This document shows, in pieces, positions 8,310 to 17,115 of a stretch of DNA of 64,000 nucleotides. This DNA is from Methylomonas sp. LL1 (GTDB taxonomy: Bacteria; Pseudomonadota; Gammaproteobacteria; Methylococcales; Methylomonadaceae), in NCBI RefSeq assembly GCF_015711015.1, contig NZ_CP064653.1, positions 3,348,001-3,412,000 on the forward strand. Reading direction: 5' to 3'. Position numbers and translations under genes: made by a program. The number at the start of each line of letters is the position of its first letter. Position 1 is the stretch's first letter. The notes below the pieces were generated by a model that made no database searches, had not been told where the DNA came from, and worked only from the letters and a program-made list of their open reading frames with translations.

Positions 8310-9295
8310 CAAGACCTCCTCAAACGGCTGCCCGCCAACAGCCCGGCCAAAGCCAGTGCCAAGGCCAGCGGCCAATAATACAACTCCGATTTAGGCCGAA
8401 AAAACTGTTTGTCTTTTTCCACCGGTTCCAGTTGATCGAGAATGAAATAAATCTGGTTCAATTCCTCGGTGTTACGGGCGCGGAAATAACGGCCGCCCGT
8501 GGTATCGGCAATGGCTTTCAGGGTTTTTTCATCCAGGTCGGCGGACGGGTTCACCCGGCGGGTACCAAACAAGCTGCGCACCAGCATTTCATCGGCGCCG
8601 ATCCCGATAGTGTAGATTTTCAGATGATGCTGGGCGGCGATTTCGGCGGCTTTCAACGGCGCCAGTTCACCGGCGGTATTGGCGCCGTCCGTCAATAAAA
8701 TCAGCACCCGGCTCTGGTTTTTTTCGTCCTGCAAGCGTTTGACGGCCAATCCGATGGCGTCGCCGATCGAGGTTTGCGGCTCGTCTTCGGTGATACCGAT
8801 AAAAGCTTCGTTCAGTAGGGTTTGCACGGTTTTACGGTCGAAGGTCAGCGGCACATGCAGATAAGCCTGAGTGCCAAATAAAATCAGGCCGATACGGTCG
8901 CCGATACGGCGTTGGACGAAATCGCTGACCACGTATTTGGTGGCGGTCAACCTATCGTAGCGCTTGTCCTTGATGATGAAATCCTTTTCGTCCATGCTGC
9001 CCGACACGTCCACCGCCAGCATCAGATCGCGGCCATTGACCGCCAGTTCCAACGGCTCGCCCAGCCACTGCGGACGGGTACAGGCTATCACCAGAAATAT
9101 CCAGGCGAAACCCGCCAGCCGCAACGGCCAACGTCGTTGCGGACTAACTTGGCGCGGCTCGATACCCGGAAAATCATCCAGAAACGGCACGATCAAAGCC
9201 GCCTGTTCGGCCTGAAACTTGGCCGGCAGCAACCAGCGTAGTAAAAAAGGCAACGGCAACAACAACGCCAGCCAGGGCCATTGAAAGGCGATCAT
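8309..9295 (-). CDS. batA: BatA-like VWA-domain membrane protein
   Basis: A 328-residue protein with N-terminal membrane helices (residues ~5-25 and ~55-75), a VWA domain with a complete MIDAS start D-V-S-G-S-M-D (about residue 93) and a T-D-G-A-N loop, and a C-terminal membrane helix. The VWA domain faces the periplasm in this family. The start at 9295 overlaps the stop of the DUF4381 gene by four bases (ATGA) and removes a 55-residue upstream stretch that looks like out-of-frame translation. It is coupled at both ends to its neighbours. Confidence 0.9.
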   Translation of the reverse strand: MIAFQWPWLALLLPLPFLLRWLLPAKFQAEQAALIVPFLDDFPGIEPRQVSPQRRWPLRLAGFAWIFLVIACTRPQWLGEPLELAVNGRDLMLAVDVSGSMDEKDFIIKDKRYDRLTATKYVVSDFVQRRIGDRIGLILFGTQAYLHVPLTFDRKTVQTLLNEAFIGITEDEPQTSIGDAIGLAVKRLQDEKNQSRVLILLTDGANTAGELAPLKAAEIAAQHHLKIYTIGIGADEMLVRSLFGTRRVNPSADLDEKTLKAIADTTGGRYFRARNTEELNQIYFILDQLEPVEKDKQFFRPKSELYYWPLALALALAGLLAGSRLRRS

Positions 9296-9759
9296 GATTT
9301 TTTTTCCCTCTGCTTCAGCCAACGCTCGCACAGAGCAAACAAAGCCTCGAGATCGATATCGTCGGCGACGGTGGGGCGATAATGCGCATCGGCCAAACAG
9401 CGGCCGATACCTTGCCCGAAAGGTTGGTCCGGCAAGGAACGGTCCAGATAATCCAGCCAAGCCTGACCTCGTAGGCTTGCCACCTCGGACCGGGCGGCGC
9501 TGGTACTGATCGCGGTGCGCCGCAGCAGCGCCGACAAGTCGGTCAAGGTACGCAATCTATCGTTTTGTTGCCGGCGAATATCGGCCAATAATCTCCGCGC
9601 GCCGCCGATAGCTGTTTTTCGAGTCAAGCGCTTGTACAATGCGCGCGCGGCCAAAATCACCAAAACCAGGATAATGGGCAACAGCCACCAACCGGGTGCC
9701 GGCGGCCACCAGCCTATGACCTCGGGCAAATGAATGTCTTTTAACGCTAAAGGTTCCAT
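9292..9759 (-). CDS. DUF4381 membrane protein
   Basis: A 155-residue protein beginning with the DUF4381 signature (L-K-D-I-H-L-P-E, then W-W-P-P-A-P-G-W-W), followed by one transmembrane helix (~25-45) and a cytoplasmic helical domain. DUF4381 genes normally sit between the DUF58 and batA genes of MoxR clusters; here a large signalling gene lies on the upstream side. The start at 9759 fits the family N-terminus and lies just after the stop of the upstream gene; a start ten codons earlier would overlap that gene. Function is unknown apart from the association. Confidence 0.85.
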   Translation of the reverse strand: MEPLALKDIHLPEVIGWWPPAPGWWLLPIILVLVILAARALYKRLTRKTAIGGARRLLADIRRQQNDRLRTLTDLSALLRRTAISTSAARSEVASLRGQAWLDYLDRSLPDQPFGQGIGRCLADAHYRPTVADDIDLEALFALCERWLKQREKKS

Positions 9760-9767
9760 GGGCTTAA

Positions 9768-12700
9768 TCAAGCATATTTCGTCAGGCAATCATCCAAGCG
9801 GCGTTGAGTTTGCGTTAATTCGGCAAAACCGGCGCGGGCGGCTTCCGTTTCCCCCTCCCAGAATTGATGCATTAGCACATCGCCTTTATGTAGCAATTCC
9901 GCATGCAGGGCGGCAAGTTGCGCCAGCCACTGCTTATTATACTGATCTTGATACTGGGCTTGCTTGAGCCAACGGCCAAAATGGCTTTTGCCCGGCAGCA
10001 TGATGGGCCAATGATTGATACCGGCGATGCCGCCATTCAAGCATTGATTTATCCGTTGCAGCCATTGCTCGAGATCGATTCGGCGAATGGCGACTTGGAT
10101 TTGCAGCGCCGTCAGCTCCTTGCCGGCATAGTCCCGCCACTGCGGATAGGGCCGATAATGGCTTATCCAGTCCAACATCTCCTCGGCCGGCATCGGCTTG
10201 GCTATGGCATAACCTTGGGCCAAATGACAGTCCATCAACAACAACATCAAGCCCTGTTCTTGGGTTTCCACGCCTTCGGCAATCACCTCATGGCGGAAAG
10301 CTTGGCTCAGGCTAATCACACTTTCGACGATGGCGTAATCATCCGGGTCATCCAGCATGTCCCGAACGAAGCCCTTATCGATCTTGACCGCGTTAACCGG
10401 CAGATGGCGTAAGTGGGCCAACGATGAATAGCCGGTGCCGAAATCATCCAGCGCGGTCGTCACGCCCAATGCGTCGCGGCAGACTTTGATGACCCGATTC
10501 ACCGCCGACAAATCGTCCAGCGCGGTGCTTTCCAATATTTCCAATTGTAGATAACGGGAGGCGATGCCCGGGTGACTAGCCAGCGTGGTTTCCAGATGCT
10601 CGACAAACTTCGGCCATAACAAGTGGTAGGCGGAAATATTGACGCTGACTTCAAGCATGAAACCCAATTGTTGCCAAGCACACAGTTGTTGCCAGGCCTG
10701 TTCAATCACCCAGTTGCCGACGCGAATTTCCAGTTCGCTGGAAGCGATCACCGGCAAGAACGCTTGCGGCGCCAGCAGGCCACGTAGCGGATGTTGCCAC
10801 CGGATCAGTGCCTCCGCCCCGGCAACCTGGCCGGTTTTGATGTTGACCTTGGGTTGGTAATACAGGCAAAACTGGTCATCGGCAAACGCCGTTTCGATAT
10901 CGTGCAACTGCTTATGCAGATCGATCATCAGCTGGTCATGGCTGGCGTCGAACAAATGGTAACGGTTTTTACCGGACAATTTGGCCTGGTACATGGCGTG
11001 ATCGGCATGCCGCAAAAGGGTATCCGAATCGGCCGCGTCGAGCGGAAAAATGGTAATGCCGCTGCTGACGCCGATGTTGATCGTGTGCTCGTTGATCAGA
11101 TAGACCTCGGCGATGGACTGATGAATACGGCCTAGGGTTTGCGTGCACTCTTCGATGGTATGTAAATCGCCCATCAGCAAGGCGAACTCGTCGCCGCCGT
11201 GCCGCGACACCGTATCTTCCTCGCGCAGACAGGATTTAAGCCGCTCGGCAACCTCGATCAATACCTGGTCGCCCGTTTCGTGTCCGAACTGGTCATTGAC
11301 AGGCTTAAAGCCATCCAAATCCAGAAAACAAATCGCCAGCAGGGATTTTTCGCGTTTGCTACGGGCAATGGCTTGTAACAGCCTGTCGGCAAACAGCGTG
11401 CGATTCGGCAAACGGGTCAAGGGATCATAATGAGCCAAGAGCTCCAGCATCTGTTGCTGATTTTTGAAATGGGTAATATCCGAAAACAAGCCCAGATAAT
11501 TAATCACCTCGCCCTGGTCGTTGCAAAGGGCCGACATGGTCAACAGCTCGGCATAAAGTTCGCCGTTTTTTTTCCGATTCCAGACTTCGCCCTGCCAATG
11601 CCTGCAACTGGTTAAGGTATTCCACATCTCCTGGTAAAATTCGCGGTTATGTTTGCCTGATTGCAAGATGCGCGGATTCTTACCGATGATTTCTTCGCGG
11701 CTATACCCGGTGATTTCGCTGAACGTAGGATTGACATCAATAATGATAGCGTTGGCGTCCGTGATCAAGATCCCTTCGTGTGCCTCTCCGAAGACCCGCG
11801 CGGCCAGTTTCAGTTCCTCTTCGGCGGCTTTGCGGGCGGTAATATCGCGGGTCAAGCCCAATAAGGCCACGATATTGCCTTCGTTATCGCGCATCGGCAC
11901 CGCATGGGTATCCATCCAACGGTGCGTGCCTTTCAGTCCGGTTATTTCGAATTCCAGCGTGGCCGGTTCACCGGCGAACACGCTCTGAATACTGTCGGTA
12001 AATGCCTGTTGGTATTTAGGCTGCACCAGCGGCAGCACGTTTTGGCCCTTGACCTGTTCAAGGCTGTCGGCCTCGATCAATGCCAGCCCGGCTTGATTCA
12101 TGTCCAGCAAGCTGCCGTCGCGCGCCAACAATTTAACGCATTCCGGTTGCGATTGAACCAAGGTGCGCAATTTGGCCTCTGAAGCCTGTAAATCGCTGGC
12201 TATGGCCTCGAGTTCGGCATTGGCGGACTCCAACTCCCGGGTACGGGCATTGACCAGGGCTTCCGCCTGCGCCGTACGGCCGGTCATGACCAACAGCAGC
12301 ACGGTCAGCAAACTGGTAAAGCACAACCCGCCCAACAAGGTCGCCCAGGGCAGGATAGAGCCGTGCTCGGTGATAAAGTTTTTATCGGCAACGATGCTAA
12401 GCAGCCAGCCGCGGTCACAAAACTGAAATTCGCGTTGCCGGTATTTGAGACCATAACTACGGTGAACCTGATTGGCTACGGCTTTCAGAAACAAATTGGC
12501 TTGCTCCGGCGGCGCGTCCGTATCTCTCAAACTGATGCCGAACTGATCGCTGTTTATGCCTTGCAGTGCGATTTGCGCCATCCTCGCCGGCAGCAACACG
12601 GTAGAGACAAACCCGGCTAAATGTTCGGCACCTGCCCCCGGCTGGTCGAAAACCGGTATCGATACCAGCACCCCGATTTCGGTGTCATCTTGTTGGGCCA

Positions 12701-13817
12701 AAGTCAGCCGCCGAGAAACACTGGGCTGGCCGGTGCGGCTCGCAATCCGCTTGGATTCGAGGCTTACCGGATTAGAAGAGGAATCCAGTCCGAAGGCTTT
12801 TTCGTTGCCGGCCATGGGCTCGACGAATAAAATCGGGAAATACTCATCGCGCCGGCCGACGGGGATTAGCGAGCCATCGGCCGCCCTTTCCGTTACCTTG
12901 AAATCGGCAAATCCTTCGGCCCTGACGGCTTGCTCGAAACTCGGCAACTGCTCCCAGGTAACGCGCGGCAACCATTCCAGGGCTTGTACCTCCGGATGGC
13001 GTTTCAACAAGCCTTGGGAGAAGCGCGAAAACTCCCGGCGGTCGACGATTTCCGAGGCACTCAATAAATCTTTCAGCACCAGGGTGCTATCCAGCACGTT
13101 GCCGACATATTCCAGCATCAAACTTTCGATGGCGGCCGCCTGACTATCGAAGGTCATTTGAATTCTGGCCTGTTCGGCACGGAAAACAAATACGAAGGCG
13201 GTGGACAAGGCCAACAACGCCCCCAGCAACGGCAGCGCCACCCGCAGCATTCGCGGTTGCCAAAGTGGCCTAGGCTCGGCAAACAGGCAAAATGCCAATG
13301 GCGCAACCAACAAAACCCCCAGGCTATCGCCGAACCACCAGTTCCACCAGGAAACCTTTAATTCGGAGGCGGGTAATACCTCCAGCAGATACAAACCGGT
13401 CACGCCGATACAAGGCGCGATTAAACAGGCCAGCGGTCCGGTCAGTAGAAAAAAAGTTAAAACTTGGCGAGGATTATCCAGCCGTGGCACACCGCAATCG
13501 ACGAATTTTTTGCCGAGCCGAACCGCAATTAATGCTTGAATAGTGCTGGCCAAGCCGATCAGCGCCGCCGAGCAGACAACCGTGGCCGATAACTCCCCGA
13601 CGGCATCGAGGCCGGCTGAAATATTGTTGGCGAAGGCACCTATCCAGATGGCGGGCCACAAACGTTTGCCGCTCAATAGCAGAGCCGCCAAGGCAATACC
13701 GGCGGGCGGCCAAATCGGGCTGGCATATCCCGGCGGCACCGCCATTTTCAACCCCAGCCAGCCCCCCAGAAAAATCAGGCCACTGACCAAAACGATGCGA
13801 TAAAAGACGGACGGCAT
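9768..13817 (-). CDS. MASE1-CHASE-PAS-PAS-GGDEF-EAL cyclic-di-GMP protein
   Basis: A 1349-residue membrane sensor. In order: a MASE1-like multi-helix membrane domain (~1-210), an extracytoplasmic CHASE-like sensor (~230-480), a membrane helix, two PAS domains (~545-800), GGDEF (motif about residue 874, intact GGDEF), EAL (E-A-L about residue 1001; D-D-F-G-T-G-Y about 1123) and a C-terminal ~100-residue region. The latter has F-G-R-W-L and H-x-x-x-L-H like a CZB zinc-binding domain, but His and other residues replace the usual metal ligands. Both catalytic motifs look intact, so synthesis and hydrolysis of c-di-GMP are both possible. It sits inside the MoxR-Bat cluster, which is unusual. Confidence 0.88.
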   Translation of the reverse strand: MPSVFYRIVLVSGLIFLGGWLGLKMAVPPGYASPIWPPAGIALAALLLSGKRLWPAIWIGAFANNISAGLDAVGELSATVVCSAALIGLASTIQALIAVRLGKKFVDCGVPRLDNPRQVLTFFLLTGPLACLIAPCIGVTGLYLLEVLPASELKVSWWNWWFGDSLGVLLVAPLAFCLFAEPRPLWQPRMLRVALPLLGALLALSTAFVFVFRAEQARIQMTFDSQAAAIESLMLEYVGNVLDSTLVLKDLLSASEIVDRREFSRFSQGLLKRHPEVQALEWLPRVTWEQLPSFEQAVRAEGFADFKVTERAADGSLIPVGRRDEYFPILFVEPMAGNEKAFGLDSSSNPVSLESKRIASRTGQPSVSRRLTLAQQDDTEIGVLVSIPVFDQPGAGAEHLAGFVSTVLLPARMAQIALQGINSDQFGISLRDTDAPPEQANLFLKAVANQVHRSYGLKYRQREFQFCDRGWLLSIVADKNFITEHGSILPWATLLGGLCFTSLLTVLLLVMTGRTAQAEALVNARTRELESANAELEAIASDLQASEAKLRTLVQSQPECVKLLARDGSLLDMNQAGLALIEADSLEQVKGQNVLPLVQPKYQQAFTDSIQSVFAGEPATLEFEITGLKGTHRWMDTHAVPMRDNEGNIVALLGLTRDITARKAAEEELKLAARVFGEAHEGILITDANAIIIDVNPTFSEITGYSREEIIGKNPRILQSGKHNREFYQEMWNTLTSCRHWQGEVWNRKKNGELYAELLTMSALCNDQGEVINYLGLFSDITHFKNQQQMLELLAHYDPLTRLPNRTLFADRLLQAIARSKREKSLLAICFLDLDGFKPVNDQFGHETGDQVLIEVAERLKSCLREEDTVSRHGGDEFALLMGDLHTIEECTQTLGRIHQSIAEVYLINEHTINIGVSSGITIFPLDAADSDTLLRHADHAMYQAKLSGKNRYHLFDASHDQLMIDLHKQLHDIETAFADDQFCLYYQPKVNIKTGQVAGAEALIRWQHPLRGLLAPQAFLPVIASSELEIRVGNWVIEQAWQQLCAWQQLGFMLEVSVNISAYHLLWPKFVEHLETTLASHPGIASRYLQLEILESTALDDLSAVNRVIKVCRDALGVTTALDDFGTGYSSLAHLRHLPVNAVKIDKGFVRDMLDDPDDYAIVESVISLSQAFRHEVIAEGVETQEQGLMLLLMDCHLAQGYAIAKPMPAEEMLDWISHYRPYPQWRDYAGKELTALQIQVAIRRIDLEQWLQRINQCLNGGIAGINHWPIMLPGKSHFGRWLKQAQYQDQYNKQWLAQLAALHAELLHKGDVLMHQFWEGETEAARAGFAELTQTQRRLDDCLTKYA

Positions 13818-13841
13818 GGTATCGGGACAATGTGTCGTAGG

Positions 13842-14762
13842 TTAATACGATCTTGATTTTATGGGCGGCGAGGTCAACGCCGCCAGGGCCGACTGGTTGG
13901 TAGCGCAAGACAACAGACTCAGCCGTAATTTTTGGCTAAGCTGTTGTAAATACAGCTGTCTCTGTTGATATTGGTGCCGGTAATCCCGTAGGACTTTTTT
14001 GTCGCTGCTGTCGATGATGATGTCGCGGATTTTATCGGTAAAACGGTAGCGGCCAGTCTCGGGCAAATGGCTTTCCAACGGATCGTAAATTTGCAGCAAT
14101 ATCACTTCGCAATGCCGCGCCAACAGGGCCAAATGATTCTCCGCCACGCCATTCAGGCCGCGAAAATCGCTGATGATATAAACCCGGCTGCCGGGGTGGG
14201 CATGAAGTTGCAATCGGGCCAGAGCCAGTTCCAACCTATCATCGCGGGTGTTGGTATAGTGCGGGTGTACCAAGGCGTTAAAAAATTGCAGCAGCGCGGC
14301 CTTGCCGCTGCGCGGTTTCAATTCCAGGCAACCTTCGGCGCTAAAAACCTGTCCGCCAACCCGGTCGCCCTGTTGCAACGCGGCCCAGGCCAACAATCCG
14401 GCCAGTTTGGCGGCTTGTACCGATTTGAATACGCCACGGCTAGCAAACTTCATGGTCGGCCGATAATCGACCGAGATGAATAGCGGACGTTCCCGCTCTT
14501 CTTGGAAGATTTTACTGTGGGGTTTGTCGGTACGCGCGGTGACGCGCCAGTCCATGCGCCGCACATCGTCGCCGGGTTGATACAAGCGGGTTTCGGCAAA
14601 GGCCATGCCCCGGCCTTTAAAGTGCGACAGATAATTGCCGCTTTGCGCCGCGCCCACCCGCATTGGCGGCAACTTCAGCGCGGCCGCCGGCTTGGCCAGA
14701 TCAAACAGGGTTTTCAAGCTGACGGCGATACGCTCGTTGGGATCGGTAGCGGCGGAGCTCAT
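13842..14762 (-). CDS. DUF58 protein of the MoxR-Bat cluster
   Basis: A 306-residue soluble protein with the DUF58 core: G-R-G-M-x-F-A-E-x-R-x-Y-Q-P-G-D-D-V-R-x-M-D-W (about residues 50-75) and a VWA-like fold after it. The five-residue metal motif of VWA is not intact (D-Y-R-P-T), as often in DUF58. Such proteins are encoded with a MoxR ATPase and presumably are its clients. The start at 14762 overlaps the creA stop in ATGA. The c-di-GMP gene begins 24 bases downstream. Confidence 0.88.
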   Translation of the reverse strand: MSSAATDPNERIAVSLKTLFDLAKPAAALKLPPMRVGAAQSGNYLSHFKGRGMAFAETRLYQPGDDVRRMDWRVTARTDKPHSKIFQEERERPLFISVDYRPTMKFASRGVFKSVQAAKLAGLLAWAALQQGDRVGGQVFSAEGCLELKPRSGKAALLQFFNALVHPHYTNTRDDRLELALARLQLHAHPGSRVYIISDFRGLNGVAENHLALLARHCEVILLQIYDPLESHLPETGRYRFTDKIRDIIIDSSDKKVLRDYRHQYQQRQLYLQQLSQKLRLSLLSCATNQSALAALTSPPIKSRSY

Positions 14763-15217
14763 CGTCCCCAAGGCATCACCGGTACGGTGGAAATACTGTT
14801 GACCGGCGCCCCTTCGATCAGTTTACGGCTAATGGCCAGATAGACCAGGGTATTGTGGGCGTTGTCCCATAACCGCATCACTCGGGTTTCCTTGAACAGT
14901 AATGAGGTGTTTTCGGAAAACACTTCTTCATCTTGAGGCAGGCCGTTCGGCACCGAAATCGGTCCGGTCTGGCGACAGGCCAGCGAAAATTGAGAGGGGT
15001 CCTGCGCCAGCCCCAGCGTGCCGGAGACACCGCCGGTTTTCGCCTGGCTGACGTGGCAAGTCACCCCGGGAATTTTGGGGTCGGAAAACGCTTCGACGCA
15101 AACTTTATGATTGGCGCCGATCAATTTCCAGGCTGTCGTCACGCAGCCGACGGTCTCGGCCCGAGCCAGGGCCGATGCCGCCAGAAGCGGCAAAATAAGG
15201 CAAAATTGTTTCCGCAT
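14759..15217 (-). CDS. creA: CreA family periplasmic protein
   Basis: A 152-residue exported protein with a signal peptide ending ARA. The mature sequence shows the CreA pattern: E-x-V-G-C-V-T-T, V-E-A-F-D/S-D-P-K-I-x-G-V-T-C-H-V-S, then C-R-Q-T-G-P-I. The four cysteines could form disulfides. The function of CreA is unknown even in E. coli. The start at 15217 is chosen because AGGA lies 9 bases before it. It sits between moxR and the DUF58 gene, overlapping the latter by four bases, so it is co-transcribed with a cluster where it is not normally found. Confidence 0.88.
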   Translation of the reverse strand: MRKQFCLILPLLAASALARAETVGCVTTAWKLIGANHKVCVEAFSDPKIPGVTCHVSQAKTGGVSGTLGLAQDPSQFSLACRQTGPISVPNGLPQDEEVFSENTSLLFKETRVMRLWDNAHNTLVYLAISRKLIEGAPVNSISTVPVMPWGR

Positions 15218-15275
15218 GAGTGGCATTCCTGAGTTGATGGCTAGGCGGTGACGGGAAAATAGCATGAATGGGTGT

Positions 15276-16262
15276 TTACGGTACCGCAATTCTGGCAATC
15301 AATTGTTTGATCACATCATCGCTGGTAAGCCCTTCGGCCTCGGCTTCGTAGGACAGAATCAAACGGTGCCGCAATACGTCGAAGGCAATCGCTTGTATAT
15401 CGCCGGGATCGACGAAACTCCTTTGCTCAAGCCAAGCCTTGGCCCTGGCGCAACGATCCAGGGCAATGCTGGCGCGGGGACTGGCGCCGTACTCTATCCA
15501 CTTGGCAAGATCCTGCCCATACGCGGCCGGGGTGCGGGTTGCCAGAACGATTTGCAGCAGATACTGTTCCAAGGCTTCGGCCATATAAATATCGAGCACT
15601 TCGTCGCGAGCGTCAAACAACGATTGTTGACTGATTTTCCGGACGCCGACGGCGTTTTTTTGCCCGGCTCCCCTAGCTTCCGCCCGAGCCAAGTGCAGAA
15701 TGGCTTGTTCGTGGACCGCATTGGGATAATCGATTTTGACATGCATTAAAAATCGATCCAATTGCGCTTCGGGTAGCGGATAGGTACCTTCCTGCTCGAT
15801 CGGATTTTGGGTCGCCATCACCATGAACAAGGGTGGCAACGGATAACTGGCCTTGCCGACGGTGATTTGGCGCTCGGCCATCGCCTCCAGCAATGCCGCT
15901 TGCACCTTGGCCGGTGCGCGGTTGATTTCGTCGGCCAAAACCAGATTGTGAAACAGCGGGCCTTTCTGAAATTCGAAACTCCCTTGTTGCGGCCGGTAGA
16001 TCTCGGTGCCGGTCAAGTCGGCCGGCAACAAATCGGGCGTAAACTGTACACGATGAAAGTCCGCTTCGATGCCTTGGCTCAAGACGTTGATGGCACGAGT
16101 TTTTGCCAGGCCGGGCGCGCCCTCGACCAATAAATGGCCATCGGCCAGCAAGGCGATCATCATCCGCTCCACCAGCACGTCCTGACCGATGATCTGGGTG
16201 TTGATATGCGCTCTGAGTTGGTGCAGAGCGGTTTGCGCCGGGGTCAAGTCGGTTGCGGTCAT
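15276..16262 (-). CDS. MoxR family AAA+ ATPase
   Basis: A 328-residue AAA+ protein with Walker A G-A-P-G-L-A-K-T (about residues 49-56), Walker B L-V-L-A-D-E-I-N-R, sensor motif A-T-Q-N-P and the MoxR-type P-L-P-E-A-Q-L-D-R-F. MoxR ATPases act as chaperone-like motors for VWA-domain proteins, here the BatA, BatB and DUF58 products encoded downstream. The ATG at 16262 is preferred over a TTG three codons upstream, which would sit only three bases after the GGAGG. It is probably the first gene of the cluster or follows the LOG gene by 33 bases. Confidence 0.93.
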   Translation of the reverse strand: MTATDLTPAQTALHQLRAHINTQIIGQDVLVERMMIALLADGHLLVEGAPGLAKTRAINVLSQGIEADFHRVQFTPDLLPADLTGTEIYRPQQGSFEFQKGPLFHNLVLADEINRAPAKVQAALLEAMAERQITVGKASYPLPPLFMVMATQNPIEQEGTYPLPEAQLDRFLMHVKIDYPNAVHEQAILHLARAEARGAGQKNAVGVRKISQQSLFDARDEVLDIYMAEALEQYLLQIVLATRTPAAYGQDLAKWIEYGASPRASIALDRCARAKAWLEQRSFVDPGDIQAIAFDVLRHRLILSYEAEAEGLTSDDVIKQLIARIAVP

Positions 16263-16295
16263 GAGTATCAAAATCCTCCGTTTGAAAAAAGTAAA

Positions 16296-17009
16296 TTACG
16301 GCGTGGGATGCCGGCGCTGCTGGTTTTTCCATTCCCGGTGATCGGCCATGATGCGGACGACTTCGCGCGGATCGTCGGTGACGGTGATTAACTCCAGATC
16401 TTCCGTCGATATGGTGCCGTATTCGAGCATTTTGGTTTTCAGCCAATCCATTAACCCACCCCAAAAATCGCTGCCGAACAATACCAAGGGCAACGGGTAA
16501 GCCTTGTGGGTTTGCATCAATGTCAACGCTTCGAAAAATTCGTCCAGCGTGCCGAAGCCGCCCGGCATGCAGACATAGCCCATCGAATAGCGCACAAACA
16601 TCACTTTACGCACGAAAAAATAGCGAAAGTTCAGTGACAAACTTTGGTACGGATTGGGCTTTTGCTCCATCGGCAGCTCGATGTTCAGGCCTATCGAGAG
16701 CTGATCCTGCAACTGCGCGCCCTTGTTGGCGGCTTCCATCACGCCCGGTCCGCCGCCACTGATGATGGCAAAGCCCTCCTTGCTCAGCAGTTCCGCCAGT
16801 TCCACGGTTTTTTGGTAGTAAAAGTGTTCGGGCGCCAGGCGCGCGGAACCGAAGATAGAGATAGCGTCGCACAGGCCGGATAATTCGTCGAAGCCTTCGG
16901 TAAACTCGCTGATAATGCGAAAAATCCGCCAGGACTGATCGCCCTTTAAATCATCAATGATGCTGGGCGAGCTTGAGCCGGTGGCGGAACGATTTTTGAT
17001 ACACGTCAT
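16296..17009 (-). CDS. LOG-family (TIGR00730) nucleotide 5'-monophosphate phosphoribohydrolase-like protein
   Basis: A 237-residue Rossmann-fold protein with both LOG signatures: S-G-G-G-P-G-V-M-E-A-A-N-K-G-A (about residues 83-97) and P-G-G-F-G-T-L-D-E (about 148-156). Family members release ribose 5-phosphate from nucleotide monophosphates, which in plants activates cytokinins; in bacteria the substrate is often a general NMP. The N-terminal ~40 residues extend beyond the core fold. It lies 33 bases upstream of moxR on the same strand. Confidence 0.88.
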   Translation of the reverse strand: MTCIKNRSATGSSSPSIIDDLKGDQSWRIFRIISEFTEGFDELSGLCDAISIFGSARLAPEHFYYQKTVELAELLSKEGFAIISGGGPGVMEAANKGAQLQDQLSIGLNIELPMEQKPNPYQSLSLNFRYFFVRKVMFVRYSMGYVCMPGGFGTLDEFFEALTLMQTHKAYPLPLVLFGSDFWGGLMDWLKTKMLEYGTISTEDLELITVTDDPREVVRIMADHREWKNQQRRHPTP

Positions 17010-17115
17010 GTTGTTTCCTGCGCTACTACCCGATGTGATGGGCGTATAAAGTTATTATTATTTTCGGCGCGATGGATCGGCATCGCTCCCGCAATGCCGA
17101 TTCATCAATTCGAGG

